From the NCBI GenBank assembly GCA_002381185.1, contig DFOA01000005.1, positions 1-41,677 on the forward strand: a DNA stretch of 41,677 nt, read 5' to 3'. The first letter of the stretch is position 1; each line of letters starts with the position of its first letter. This DNA is from Firmicutes bacterium UBA3553 (GTDB lineage: Bacteria > Bacillota > Clostridia > Tissierellales > Sedimentibacteraceae). Shown here piece after piece: positions 8,348 through 17,519 of this stretch. A program made the position numbers and the translations under genes. Under the pieces are notes generated by a model. The model worked only from the letters and a program-made list of their open reading frames with translations. It made no database searches and had not been told where the DNA came from.

Positions 8348-9904
8348 TTGAGGGCTTTAATAAGCGTATCGGACAAAACAGGCATTGCAGAGTTTGCAAA
8401 AAAACTTCAGGAGCTGGGAGTAGAGATTATATCAACAGGAGGGACACATAAAGTCTTGGAAGATTCAGGACTTAACGTAACAGGAATTTCAGAGGTAACA
8501 GGATTTCCAGAATGTTTGGACGGAAGAGTTAAGACACTTCATCCCAAAATTCATGCAGGGATTCTGGCAATGCGTTCAAATCCGTATCATATGAAGCAGC
8601 TTGCTGATTTAAACATTGAAACCATAGATATTGTTGTTGTTAATTTATATCCGTTTAAACAAACAATACTTAAAGATAATGTAACCAGAGAAGAAGCAAT
8701 TGAAAACATAGATATAGGAGGTCCCACAATGCTTCGTTCTGCAGCTAAAAATTATCAGGATGTGGCAGTTGTTGTGGACCCGGAGGATTATGAGACTGTA
8801 ATTGAGGAGTTAAAAGCAAACAATGAAGTATCTCAGGATACTAAATTTTATCTTTGCTCGAAGGTGTTTGAACACACAGCACATTACGATGCATTGATAG
8901 CTTCATACATGAAAAAAGAAAGAAAAGATGAGAGATTGCCTCAAACAATAACTATGACCTACGAAAAGATTCAGGATATGCGTTACGGCGAAAACCCTCA
9001 TCAAAAAGCTGCTTTTTACAAGGAAATATCAGATAATGAGGGGCTTTTATCTTCTGCTTTGCAGCTGCACGGGAAAGAATTGTCATTTAATAATATTAAC
9101 GATACTAACGGTGCTCTTGAGCTGTTGAAGGAATTTGAAGAGCCTGCGGTTGTGGCTTGCAAGCACTCAAATCCATGTGGTGTGGGAACAGGCGTCAATA
9201 TATATGATGCATACATGAAGGCTTTCAATGCTGACCCTACATCTATCTTTGGAGGAATTGCAGTATTCAACAGAGAAGTTGATGAAAAAACCGCAGAAGA
9301 AATAAATAGAATTTTTATTGAAATAATTGTTGCTCCTTCATATTCACATAAAGCCCTGGAGATTCTTAAACAAAAGAAAAATATAAGACTTTTGCTTTTG
9401 GAAAATATAATGCAGAAGCAGGATAAAAATTCATACGATCTTAAAAAGGTTGCAGGAGGAATTCTTGTTCAAACTATTGATTCAATGCTGTTACCGGAAA
9501 ATGAGGAAATAAAGACCGTTACAAGAAAATATCCAACAGAACAGGAAAAGAAGGATTTGGTGATGGCGTGGAAAATCGTAAAACATACAAAATCCAATGC
9601 CATTGCTATTGTGAAAAATGGTCAGTCCGTAGGTATCGGACCAGGACAGGTAAACCGCATATGGGCATGCAAGCAGGCTATTGAGCATGCTGTTGAATTT
9701 CTGGGTGAATACAGCTTAAAGGGAGCTTCACTTGCTTCAGATGCTTTCTTCCCGTTTTCAGACTGCGTTGAAACAGCAGTAAAAGCAGGAATAACAGCAA
9801 TAATTCAACCCGGTGGTTCGGTCAGGGACGATGATTCAATAAAAGAATGTGATAAAAATAATGTAGCAATGCTGTTTACAGGCATGAGACATTTCAAACA
9901 CTAG
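8348..9904 (+). CDS. purH: Bifunctional AICAR formyltransferase / IMP cyclohydrolase
   Basis: The last two steps to IMP, in 518 residues. The N-terminal MGS-like cyclohydrolase domain (about 1-190) shows SVSDKTG, ISTGGT and DGRVKTLHPKIHAGI. The formyltransferase domain begins near RYGENPHQKAA and has CKHSNPCGVG, SDAFFPFSD and QPGGSVRD. It starts with TTG directly after the purN stop; AAAGGAG at 8332-8338, 9 nt upstream, supports this rare start. purD follows after 8 nt. Confidence 0.96.
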   Translation: MRALISVSDKTGIAEFAKKLQELGVEIISTGGTHKVLEDSGLNVTGISEVTGFPECLDGRVKTLHPKIHAGILAMRSNPYHMKQLADLNIETIDIVVVNLYPFKQTILKDNVTREEAIENIDIGGPTMLRSAAKNYQDVAVVVDPEDYETVIEELKANNEVSQDTKFYLCSKVFEHTAHYDALIASYMKKERKDERLPQTITMTYEKIQDMRYGENPHQKAAFYKEISDNEGLLSSALQLHGKELSFNNINDTNGALELLKEFEEPAVVACKHSNPCGVGTGVNIYDAYMKAFNADPTSIFGGIAVFNREVDEKTAEEINRIFIEIIVAPSYSHKALEILKQKKNIRLLLLENIMQKQDKNSYDLKKVAGGILVQTIDSMLLPENEEIKTVTRKYPTEQEKKDLVMAWKIVKHTKSNAIAIVKNGQSVGIGPGQVNRIWACKQAIEHAVEFLGEYSLKGASLASDAFFPFSDCVETAVKAGITAIIQPGGSVRDDDSIKECDKNNVAMLFTGMRHFKH

Positions 9905-9912
9905 GAGGGAAC

Positions 9913-11163
9913 ATGAAGATACTGGTGGTTGGAAGCGGTGCAAGAGAGCATGCTATTTGTTGGAAATTAAAAGAGAGCAGCAAGGTTTCAAAAATATATT
10001 GTGCTCCCGGCAATGCAGGTATTTCTCAAGTTGCCCAGTGTGTGAACATCAGGGCGGACAGCTTAAATGAGCTTGTTGATTTTTCGGTTTTAAATAATAT
10101 TGATTTAGCTGTCATAGGACCGGAAGGCCCATTGGTCGGCGGCCTTGCTGATATGCTCATGGAAAAAAACATCAAGGTTTTCGGGCCATGCAAAAAAGGA
10201 GCAAGGTTAGAAGGAAGTAAATCATATTCAAAGGATTTCATGAAAAAGTACAATATTCCATCAGCAAAATATGAGTCTTATACAGATTCTAAAGCAGCAC
10301 TGGAAAGTTTAGAAAAATTCAATACTCCGATTGTGGTAAAGGCGGATGGTCTTGCAGCAGGCAAAGGAGTTTTAATCTGTCAGACAAAAAAAGAAGCCCA
10401 AGAAGCAATAAACAGCATCATGAATGATAAACAATTCGGAGATGCAGGAAATGCAATAGTAGTAGAAGAATTCCTCCATGGAACAGAGGCCTCCCTTCTT
10501 TGCTTTGTGGACGGTAAATCCATAATACCGATGGAAAGTGCAAGAGACTACAAAAAGGCATATGACGGCGACATGGGGCTTAACACAGGCGGCATGGGTT
10601 GTTTTTCTCCCAACACCATATACACAGATGAATTGAAAAAGTATATTGATGAAAATATACTCGAAACAACATTAAGCGGATTAAAAGGAGAAAACATAGA
10701 TTTCAAAGGTGTGCTGTTTATAGGATTGATGGTAAAGAATGATGAGGCCAAGGTGCTGGAATACAATACACGCTTCGGTGATCCTGAAACAGAGGTTGTG
10801 CTTCCAAGGTTAAAATCGGATTTAGCTGATGTTATGCTCAAATGCATAGAGGGAAATTTATCGGAAGAGGATTTGCAGTGGGAAAATGAAAAGTGCGTAA
10901 CTGTTGTGCTTGCTTCGGGCGGATATCCTGAAAATTATGAAAAAAATAAAGAAGTAACAGGATTAAATAATTTGGATGACGATATTGTAGTTTTCCACGG
11001 AGGAACAAAGCTTAAGGATGGCAAAGTACTTACAGATGGCGGAAGAGTGCTGGCAGTCACTGCAATGGGAGAGACATTGAAAGAAGCAAGAGAAAAGATA
11101 TACAGAAATATTTTGAAAATGCATTTCGATAAAATGGAATTCAGAAAAGATATAGCAGAATAA
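9913..11163 (+). CDS. purD: Phosphoribosylamine-glycine ligase (GAR synthetase)
   Basis: An ATP-grasp ligase of 416 residues that joins glycine to phosphoribosylamine. Motifs are VVGSGAREHAI at the N-terminus, the IGPEGPL loop, VVKADGLAAGKGV in the ATP-grasp core, and NTRFGDPETEVVLPRL near residue 290. It is the last purine gene; purB and purA are not nearby. AGGAGGG precedes the ATG by 4 nt. I see no clear terminator after it, so some read-through into the next gene is possible. Confidence 0.97.
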   Translation: MKILVVGSGAREHAICWKLKESSKVSKIYCAPGNAGISQVAQCVNIRADSLNELVDFSVLNNIDLAVIGPEGPLVGGLADMLMEKNIKVFGPCKKGARLEGSKSYSKDFMKKYNIPSAKYESYTDSKAALESLEKFNTPIVVKADGLAAGKGVLICQTKKEAQEAINSIMNDKQFGDAGNAIVVEEFLHGTEASLLCFVDGKSIIPMESARDYKKAYDGDMGLNTGGMGCFSPNTIYTDELKKYIDENILETTLSGLKGENIDFKGVLFIGLMVKNDEAKVLEYNTRFGDPETEVVLPRLKSDLADVMLKCIEGNLSEEDLQWENEKCVTVVLASGGYPENYEKNKEVTGLNNLDDDIVVFHGGTKLKDGKVLTDGGRVLAVTAMGETLKEAREKIYRNILKMHFDKMEFRKDIAE

Positions 11164-11254
11164 AAACTGTATTTTTTAAATCATGAGATTCTTCGAGTCA
11201 TGCCCTCATAATTATATTAAATGTAAAATGTTCATAGCAATGACTGTAAAAGCA

Positions 11255-11283
11255 TTGCCATTTTTTTTTGTGCTTTTTATCAT
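11255..11283 (+). promoter_or_regulatory. Possible promoter of the spore hydrolase gene
   Basis: TTGCCA (11255-11260), a 17-nt T-rich spacer and TATCAT (11278-11283) would start transcription about 50 nt before the gene. YaaH-type genes are usually driven by sporulation sigma factors, and I cannot exclude a sigma-E or sigma-G promoter in the same AT-rich stretch. Confidence 0.3.
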
Positions 11284-11341
11284 TATGAGCATATGTCTGA
11301 ATATATTAATAATATATAATAGGGGAGATGGGGAGGTTTCT

Positions 11342-12613
11342 ATGTTCATTCATGTTGTTCAAAGAGGAGATGTGTTGTGGAGAATAGCCGATTATTATAA
11401 AGCTGACATTAATTCAATTATTGAGGCCAATGCGCTGCCTGACCCAGGCAGGCTGCTGGTAGGTCAATCGCTTTTAATACCTACAGAAAATAATACATAC
11501 ACCGTAAGGGCTGGAGATACTGCCTGGAAGATTGCTCAAAGCCATGGGGTAACAGTCCAGGATCTTTTATGGGAAAACAAGATTTTAAATCCGGACAATT
11601 TATATGTGGGCCAGGAATTGGTAATACCAGTAGGTCCGAAGCCAGAAATAGAAGTCAATGCATTCACTTATATTTTAGGACAGGACGCTGTTCCTGTGGT
11701 AAGTGAAGTAGGTGATTTGCTGACATATCTGACACCATTTGCATACCTGGTTCAGGAAGATGGAAGTCTGGTACCTATTGATGATGAGGCAGCCATTGGC
11801 GAAGCCATTGCTAATGGTGTTGTTCCGATGATGTCAATAGTAAATTTTACGGTTAATACAGCAGGAGAAAATGTTGCTAATAAGGTGCTTAACAATCCTG
11901 ATGTTGTGAATACGCTTCAAAATAATATTATTGGTACTATGAAAGACAAAGGATATCAGGGACTTAACATAGATTTTGAATATGTGCTGCCGGAAGATCG
12001 TGAAGCTTATAACAACTTCATTGAAAGCACAGTAAACAGGCTGCATAATGAAGGATTTTTTGTATCAACGTCGTTGGCGCCTAAATTAAATGCTGATCAA
12101 AGAGGACTTCTTTATGAGGCTCATGATTATCCTGCAAACGGGAGGATAGCGGATTTTGTAGTATTAATGACTTATGAATGGGGATGGAGAGGCGGGCAGC
12201 CAAGAGCCATATCTCCTATTAATGAAATAGAAAGAGTTCTTGATTATGCAGTTACGGTAATACCAAGAAACAAAATACTGATGGGCTTTCAAATTTATGC
12301 AAGAGACTGGACTCTTCCTTTTGAACCCGGACAGGAAGCTGAGACTATAAGCATAGAGGAGGCAATGAACAGAGCATATGCTCACAACGCTCAAATCCAG
12401 TATGATTATGTTGCACAGTCGCCGTATTTCCGCTATACGGATGGGGAGGGAAATGCTCATGAAGTATGGTTTGAGGATGCAAGAAGCGCTCAGGCTAAAT
12501 TTGATGCAGTCAAAGAATACGGCTTAAGAGGAATAAGTTACTGGGGGCTGGGATACCCGTTTACACAAAACTGGGCTCTCCTCGCAGATAATTTTGATAT
12601 AAAAAAATTATGA
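11342..12613 (+). CDS. LysM / glycoside hydrolase family 18 protein, YaaH-like spore cortex hydrolase
   Basis: A probable N-acetylglucosaminidase of the spore coat or cortex. It has 423 residues. Two LysM repeats span about 2-46 (VVQRGDVLWRIA...LLVGQSLLIP) and 51-96 (YTVRAGDTAWKIA...LYVGQELVIP). A GH18 TIM barrel follows, with GLNIDFEYV as the catalytic strand (Glu as acid) and YWGLGYPF near the end. There is no signal peptide, as expected for B. subtilis YaaH, which is made in the mother cell. The ATG at 11342 follows GGGGAGG. An upstream ATG at 11183 would add a hydrophobic N-terminus, but it has no ribosome site and lies before the likely promoter. It implies an endospore former. Confidence 0.88.
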   Translation: MFIHVVQRGDVLWRIADYYKADINSIIEANALPDPGRLLVGQSLLIPTENNTYTVRAGDTAWKIAQSHGVTVQDLLWENKILNPDNLYVGQELVIPVGPKPEIEVNAFTYILGQDAVPVVSEVGDLLTYLTPFAYLVQEDGSLVPIDDEAAIGEAIANGVVPMMSIVNFTVNTAGENVANKVLNNPDVVNTLQNNIIGTMKDKGYQGLNIDFEYVLPEDREAYNNFIESTVNRLHNEGFFVSTSLAPKLNADQRGLLYEAHDYPANGRIADFVVLMTYEWGWRGGQPRAISPINEIERVLDYAVTVIPRNKILMGFQIYARDWTLPFEPGQEAETISIEEAMNRAYAHNAQIQYDYVAQSPYFRYTDGEGNAHEVWFEDARSAQAKFDAVKEYGLRGISYWGLGYPFTQNWALLADNFDIKKL

Positions 12614-12614
12614 T

Positions 12615-12641
12615 GAAACGGCGCAAGTCGTTTCTTTTTTT
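12615..12641 (+). terminator. Intrinsic terminator after the spore hydrolase gene
   Basis: GAAACGGC and GTCGTTTC form an 8-bp stem (one G-T pair) closed by a GCAA tetraloop, followed by seven T. It begins 2 nt after the stop codon. Confidence 0.9.
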
Positions 12642-12650
12642 ATGATTGTA

Positions 12651-12678
12651 TTGAATTAATCAGATTACTTGTTATAAT
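12651..12678 (+). promoter_or_regulatory. Sigma-A promoter of the symporter-kinase-regulator operon
   Basis: TTGAAT (12651-12656), a 16-nt spacer and a consensus TATAAT (12673-12678) with an upstream TG (TGTTATAAT, extended -10). The start would be near 12685, about 88 nt before the symporter ATG. The sensing genes therefore appear to be expressed independently of sigma-54. Confidence 0.7.
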
Positions 12679-12772
12679 AGATATATTGCCAATTTTCAAT
12701 TTTAATTAGTAAAGAATATAATTCCGTACAGTTTATTATTTTACAAAAAAACAAAAGGGAGCAATTCTTATT

Positions 12773-14224
12773 ATGAACAAAAGCATTGTTTATCTGATAT
12801 ATTTTACGGGCTATACTCTGTTGCTGCTGTTTTTCGGCAAAAGCGGATTCAAAAAAACAAATAATATAAGGGATTTTTTTGTTGCAGGTAATTCTTTGGG
12901 GTTAACAGCTTCAATATTTACTTTCTGTGCAACTTGGTTTAGTGCAGCTTCTGTTCAGGGAGTAACAGGTTCTCTGTACGCATATGGATATAGTACAATT
13001 TTTTATTCAATAATACCGTGGTTCATAGGCGCGGTATTATTGATTTTATTATCAACAAAGCTTAAAGAATATGAAATACTGACTATTCCAGAATTCTTTT
13101 ATTTCAGATATAACAGCAAATTGATGCAATCATTGGGAGGAATTATGATTGTAGTTACCTATACGCTTTATATTACAATTCAAATAAGAGGATTTGGAAT
13201 TGTAATATCAGAATTGCTGGATATAAATTACTTGTTTTCAATTGTTTTAATATATCTTTTTATCATATATACAACATTTGGCGGATTATTTTCCGTATCC
13301 AAAACACATGTTTTAAATTTTATTCTGGTAGCGGCAGGCGTAATCATTGCTTCTTTAATTGTTATGAATAATGCCGGAGGGTTTGCAGAAATTAATAAAA
13401 AAGCTTCTTTAATTAATACGAGACCTTTTCCAAGTTTTCCACATATAACAGAAAAAGGGGGCATGTTAGATTCTTTTGCTAATGGGCAAATGCCTCCTTT
13501 GTTGGTTTTTACATCTTTTTTTGGCTGGGGGCTTGGACTTGCGGCAAATCCTCAATATGCAATAAGAATTGTATCTGCAAAAAATAAAAATACGGCTATA
13601 AAAATGATATGTTATTCGTTGACAATTTTAGCTGTTCTATATTTTTGCCTGCTTATTATAGGATTAGGCGGAAGGACATTAGCACCAAACATAAATTCAA
13701 TAAAAACTGTAGATGAGGTCTTTCCATATATGATAGACAATATCATTTATTCTCCTTTCAGCGGGTTAATATTAATAGGGATTGTTGCAGCTTCTATATC
13801 AACTGCAAATTCACAGCTCCTTCTGGCATCCAGCGGGTTTACTTATGATTTATATAAAAATTTAATAAATGCAAATATAGAGGAAGAGCACTTGCTGAAT
13901 TTTAACAGGGTATTCATATTTGCAGTAGGAACGGTGTCATTGTTTTTGGCGGTTAATCCTCCCGAAAGCTTGTTGTTTTACGGAGGAAATTTGTGGGCTC
14001 ACTTCTCCGCAACATTTCTGGTGCCGTTATATGGCGGATTGTTTTGGAAAAAGGCAACAAAGGAAGGAGCTATAGCATCTTTTGCGGCAGGGCTTATAAC
14101 TTTAATTATTTTTACAAATTTAAATATAAGCTCTTCTTTAAATCCGGCTTTTCCAAGTGTTATAGTATCTGCTGCAATGTTTTATATAATAAGCAGCCAC
14201 TTTTACAATATAAGGAGAATATAA
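12773..14224 (+). CDS. Sodium:solute symporter (SSS family)
   Basis: An integral membrane transporter of 483 residues with about 13 hydrophobic segments. FFVAGNSLGLTASIFTFCATWFS near residues 35-57 is the first conserved SSS stretch, and ISTANSQLLLASSGFTYDLY near 340 is typical of the family. The substrate is unknown. The gene is 1 nt upstream of an NtrB-like kinase and a sigma-54 regulator, and the pxp operon follows. Inference: it imports, or helps sense, 5-oxoproline or a related amino acid. In CbrA-type kinases an SSS domain is fused to the kinase; here the two parts are separate adjacent genes. The ribosome site AAGGGAG is 11 nt before the ATG. Confidence 0.88.
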   Translation: MNKSIVYLIYFTGYTLLLLFFGKSGFKKTNNIRDFFVAGNSLGLTASIFTFCATWFSAASVQGVTGSLYAYGYSTIFYSIIPWFIGAVLLILLSTKLKEYEILTIPEFFYFRYNSKLMQSLGGIMIVVTYTLYITIQIRGFGIVISELLDINYLFSIVLIYLFIIYTTFGGLFSVSKTHVLNFILVAAGVIIASLIVMNNAGGFAEINKKASLINTRPFPSFPHITEKGGMLDSFANGQMPPLLVFTSFFGWGLGLAANPQYAIRIVSAKNKNTAIKMICYSLTILAVLYFCLLIIGLGGRTLAPNINSIKTVDEVFPYMIDNIIYSPFSGLILIGIVAASISTANSQLLLASSGFTYDLYKNLINANIEEEHLLNFNRVFIFAVGTVSLFLAVNPPESLLFYGGNLWAHFSATFLVPLYGGLFWKKATKEGAIASFAAGLITLIIFTNLNISSSLNPAFPSVIVSAAMFYIISSHFYNIRRI

Positions 14225-14225
14225 T

Positions 14226-15995
14226 TTGAGAATTGATATTGAAAATAAAATACTTATTCCTTTTATGATTCTGATAATATTGTCTATTTCTGCAGTAACT
14301 GCAGTTTCATATTATAACGGTTATGAACTGATATTGAACAGCGACATTAACAATTTATCCGAAGATTTGGATGAAATGATATTATTTATTGAAAAATCAG
14401 ATGAAGAAACAAAAAATGATGCAGCAGGAAAATATATTTTAGATTATTATAGAAATTCAGAAAAAAATAACTTAGTAATATTTACAGATGGGGAAGTATT
14501 GCTGAACAATTACAACAATGAAAATAAGTGGGTTGAGGATATCATGCAGAAAAGTATCAGCAGTGAGCAAAAAATAATTTCAACCAAGGATTATGTCTTT
14601 ACTTTTGTAAAATATGACAAATATAACTGGGTATTGGGCTACCGCCTGAATAAAAATAACTATATAAATGAAGTGTTGTCTAAAGAAAAAAATATTATTT
14701 TAATTGCCATTATAACTTTGATATTTTCAATGGAGGCTGCTATTTTAATCTCTTACAATATTTCCAAGCCTATAAAAAGGCTGGCAGAACATTGCGATAA
14801 AATAATTGATCAGGATAGTTTCCAGGATAAAATTGAAATCAAAAGAAATGATGAAATAGGAACATTGTCTGATGCTTATAACAATATGCTGTTTCGCCTT
14901 AAAAACAATACAGAAAAAATAATCGAGATGAAAAATTTAAATGAAGAAATTCTGCAAAGCATACCTTCAGGCATAATTACAACAGATCAACTGGGACATA
15001 TGCTAGCAGTCAATGAAGCAGCAAAAGATATTTTGCATTATAAAACAAATGATAATTTAGATATTGAAATAATTGAAAACCTGCTTATGCAATCTAGAAG
15101 TACTTTAGCTGATCAAAAAATCATAAATGCTGTATTAACCTTCAATGATTCGGAAGGCAATATAATTTATCTGGATGTAACAACATCTTTGTTAAAAAGC
15201 GATGACGGCTTAAAACAAGGCGTTATCTGCAGTTTTAATGATATTACAGAAAGAAAAAAAATTGAAAACAGTATGGATATGTTAGACAGGCTGACTACAA
15301 TAGGTCAGTTTGCGGCAGGAATTGCTCATGAAATAAGAAATCCGCTTACAGGCATGAGAACAAGTATTCAGGTTCTAAGAAACAGATTATGCAAGACAGA
15401 AAATGAAACCAATGAAAAGTTGTTTGACGGTGTTATACATGAAATTGACAGAATCAATAATTTAATAGGCGGTCTGTTAAACTTTGCGAAACCAAAGGTT
15501 CCTAATTTTGAGAAAACCGATTTGATTGAAGTGCTGGACAGAGCATTGGAGCTTGTAAGAAAAGCGGCCAAAGAAAGTAATATAGTCATAAATGTAATTG
15601 ATGAGTGTAAAAATAAAATAATTTTTTCCGATAAAGCACAAATCGAGCAAATATTTTTAAATATAATTAAAAATGCTATGAATGCAATAGGTGCCGAAGG
15701 CGAAATTAATATTGTTTTTAAAAATTATGCTGATGAAGAAGGCAGTTTTGTAGAAATTGAGTTTCATGACTGCGGATGCGGAATACCTGCCGGGAATATC
15801 AATAAAATATTCAATCCTTTCTTTACCACAAGCAGCAAGGGCACAGGGCTTGGATTGACAGTAGTTTATGAATTGCTAAAAGGCAATAACGGAAAAATTG
15901 ATATACATAGTACGATTAATGAAGGTACAAAAGTAAAAATTAAATTTCCTATATATGGCGGTGGTGAAAATGAAGAAAAAAATATTAATTGTTGA
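14226..15995 (+). CDS. Membrane sensor histidine kinase, NtrB/AtoS-like
   Basis: A 589-residue membrane kinase. Residues 9-30 and 155-177 are transmembrane, flanking an extracytoplasmic sensor of about 120 residues. HAMP (about 178-226) and PAS (about 238-340) domains follow, then HisKA with GIAHEIRNPLTGM (phospho-acceptor His368). The ATPase domain has NAMNAIGAEG, GCGIP and GTGLGLTVVYE. The start is TTG at 14226, chosen because AAGGAG lies 8 nt upstream and no ATG fits. It overlaps the downstream regulator by 26 nt, so the two are very likely partners. The signal is inferred to be the 5-oxoproline pathway substrate because of the neighbours. Confidence 0.93.
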   Translation: MRIDIENKILIPFMILIILSISAVTAVSYYNGYELILNSDINNLSEDLDEMILFIEKSDEETKNDAAGKYILDYYRNSEKNNLVIFTDGEVLLNNYNNENKWVEDIMQKSISSEQKIISTKDYVFTFVKYDKYNWVLGYRLNKNNYINEVLSKEKNIILIAIITLIFSMEAAILISYNISKPIKRLAEHCDKIIDQDSFQDKIEIKRNDEIGTLSDAYNNMLFRLKNNTEKIIEMKNLNEEILQSIPSGIITTDQLGHMLAVNEAAKDILHYKTNDNLDIEIIENLLMQSRSTLADQKIINAVLTFNDSEGNIIYLDVTTSLLKSDDGLKQGVICSFNDITERKKIENSMDMLDRLTTIGQFAAGIAHEIRNPLTGMRTSIQVLRNRLCKTENETNEKLFDGVIHEIDRINNLIGGLLNFAKPKVPNFEKTDLIEVLDRALELVRKAAKESNIVINVIDECKNKIIFSDKAQIEQIFLNIIKNAMNAIGAEGEINIVFKNYADEEGSFVEIEFHDCGCGIPAGNINKIFNPFFTTSSKGTGLGLTVVYELLKGNNGKIDIHSTINEGTKVKIKFPIYGGGENEEKNINC

Positions 15996-17340
15996 TGATG
16001 AAGAAATTATAAGACTTTCTCTTGGTGAAGGGTTAAATGATTTGGGATACAAATCAGAAATTGCTTCCAATGGAAAAGAAGCAATTGAAATAGTTAAAGA
16101 TTCGAAGCCTCATGTGATTTTCCTTGATATGCGCCTGTCCGGTGAAAATGGTTTAGATATTCTTTCTGAGATAAAAAAGTTAGATAATGATGTTGAAGTG
16201 GTAATTATGACGGCTTACGGAGATACCGAGTCAGCTGTTAAGGCCATTAAGCTCGGCGCGTATGATTATATTAACAAACCTTTTGATTTGCTGGAAATAG
16301 ATATGTTGATCAAAAGAATTATTAAAAACTTAGAACTGCAAAAAAAGGTCTTTTTATTAGAAAAAGAAAAGCAGCCCAGTCTTGAGTTTATTACGGGTGA
16401 ACATCCTCTTATGAAGGATGTTTTTAAGAAAATCGAAATACTTGCCCAAAATGATGAAGTAACTGTTTTAATAAGAGGAGAGACGGGAACCGGCAAGGAA
16501 TTTGTGGCTTCTGCAATCCATAACAACAGTATCAGAAAAGATTCAACAATGCTTAAAATAAACTGCAGCTCCATTCCGCCTCAGCTTTTGGAAAGTGAAC
16601 TTTTTGGATATGAAAAAAATGCCTTTACAGGTGCTAACGAAAAGAAGAAAGGGCTAATGGAAATTGCAGACGGAGGCACGGTTTTTTTAGATGAGATAGG
16701 AGACATGCCAATAGAGCTTCAGCCAAAGCTGTTAAGATTTATTGAGGAGAGGAAATTTAAAAGAGTTGGCGGATTACAGGATATTGATGTGGATATAAGA
16801 ATAATAGCCGCAACTAATAAAGATCTGGAAGAAGCTATTAAAAACAAAGAATTCAGAGAAGATTTGTACTATAGATTAAATGTTGTTCCTGTTATTCTTC
16901 CGCCTCTTCGTGAAAGAGGCAATGATATACTGCTTTTGGCAAATAAATTTTTGATTGATTATAACCATAAATTCAATAAAAAAATAGAAGGTTTTACCGA
17001 AAATTCAGAAAAAGCATTGTTGGAATATGAATGGCAGGGGAATGTCAGAGAATTAAAAAATGTAATAGAAAGAGTAGTACTACTGTCAGATGGCAAAAAA
17101 ATATCCGTTGAAGATTTGCTGCTTAAAAAAAATGACAGTGATAATGTTGAAAATCATTTTCTTAAAACTGAAAACAAAATATTTGATGATGGCTTTTCTT
17201 TAGAAAAAGAAGTTGAAAGAATGGAAAGATACTACATTAAACAAGCTTTAAAGCTTTGTGACAACAATTATAGCAAGACGGCAGAAATGCTGGGGATCAG
17301 CAGATTTGCATTTAAAAGAAGAATAGATAAATATTTTTAA
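15970..17340 (+). CDS. Sigma-54-dependent response regulator, NtrC family
   Basis: A 456-residue enhancer-binding protein. The receiver domain (1-120) has phospho-acceptor Asp53 in FLDMRLSG and Lys in NKPFDLLE. The AAA+ domain has GETGTGKE (170-177) and a sigma-54 contact loop reading NAFTGA (217-222), so the usual first Gly is Asn. GNVREL and a Fis-type C-terminal helix-turn-helix (NNYSKTAEMLGISRFAFKRR) follow. The ATG at 15970 with GGTGGTG upstream is preferred to an in-frame ATG at 15955. A terminator follows, then a sigma-54 promoter, so the pxp operon is its probable target. Confidence 0.93.
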   Translation: MKKKILIVDDEEIIRLSLGEGLNDLGYKSEIASNGKEAIEIVKDSKPHVIFLDMRLSGENGLDILSEIKKLDNDVEVVIMTAYGDTESAVKAIKLGAYDYINKPFDLLEIDMLIKRIIKNLELQKKVFLLEKEKQPSLEFITGEHPLMKDVFKKIEILAQNDEVTVLIRGETGTGKEFVASAIHNNSIRKDSTMLKINCSSIPPQLLESELFGYEKNAFTGANEKKKGLMEIADGGTVFLDEIGDMPIELQPKLLRFIEERKFKRVGGLQDIDVDIRIIAATNKDLEEAIKNKEFREDLYYRLNVVPVILPPLRERGNDILLLANKFLIDYNHKFNKKIEGFTENSEKALLEYEWQGNVRELKNVIERVVLLSDGKKISVEDLLLKKNDSDNVENHFLKTENKIFDDGFSLEKEVERMERYYIKQALKLCDNNYSKTAEMLGISRFAFKRRIDKYF

Positions 17341-17382
17341 AATGAGCGATTTCACTAATAAGAGCGTAATCGCTCATTTTTT
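17341..17382 (+). terminator. Intrinsic terminator after the NtrC-type regulator
   Basis: AATGAGCGATT (17341-17351) and AATCGCTCATT (17368-17378) form an 11-bp perfect stem followed by a T run. It separates the sensing operon from the sigma-54 pxp operon. Confidence 0.85.
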
Positions 17383-17459
17383 ATGTTTATTTTCGCACAT
17401 CCCATAAAAGCGTTTTACTAAATATGTTGATGTAGCAACCATTTGATTTTAATTTTAAC

Positions 17460-17476
17460 TTGGTACAAAACTTGCT
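17460..17476 (+). promoter_or_regulatory. Sigma-54 promoter of the pxp operon
   Basis: TTGGTACAAAACTTGCT has GG at 17462-17463 and GC at 17474-17475 with exactly 10 bases between, matching the -24/-12 consensus. The start would be near 17486, about 34 nt before pxpA. A dyad GTTGATGTAGCAAC at 17426-17439 could be an activator site, though it is closer than usual. The gene just upstream encodes a sigma-54 activator. Confidence 0.78.
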
Positions 17477-17519
17477 ATTCCTAAGGAATGAATACATTAT
17501 TTTTACTTGGAGGTATCAA

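Noticed and set aside
11183..11341. N-terminal hydrophobic extension of the LysM/GH18 protein that could be a signal anchor
   Set aside because: No ribosome site at 11183; GGGGAGG precedes 11342, where the first LysM begins as in YaaH, and a probable promoter lies inside the extension.
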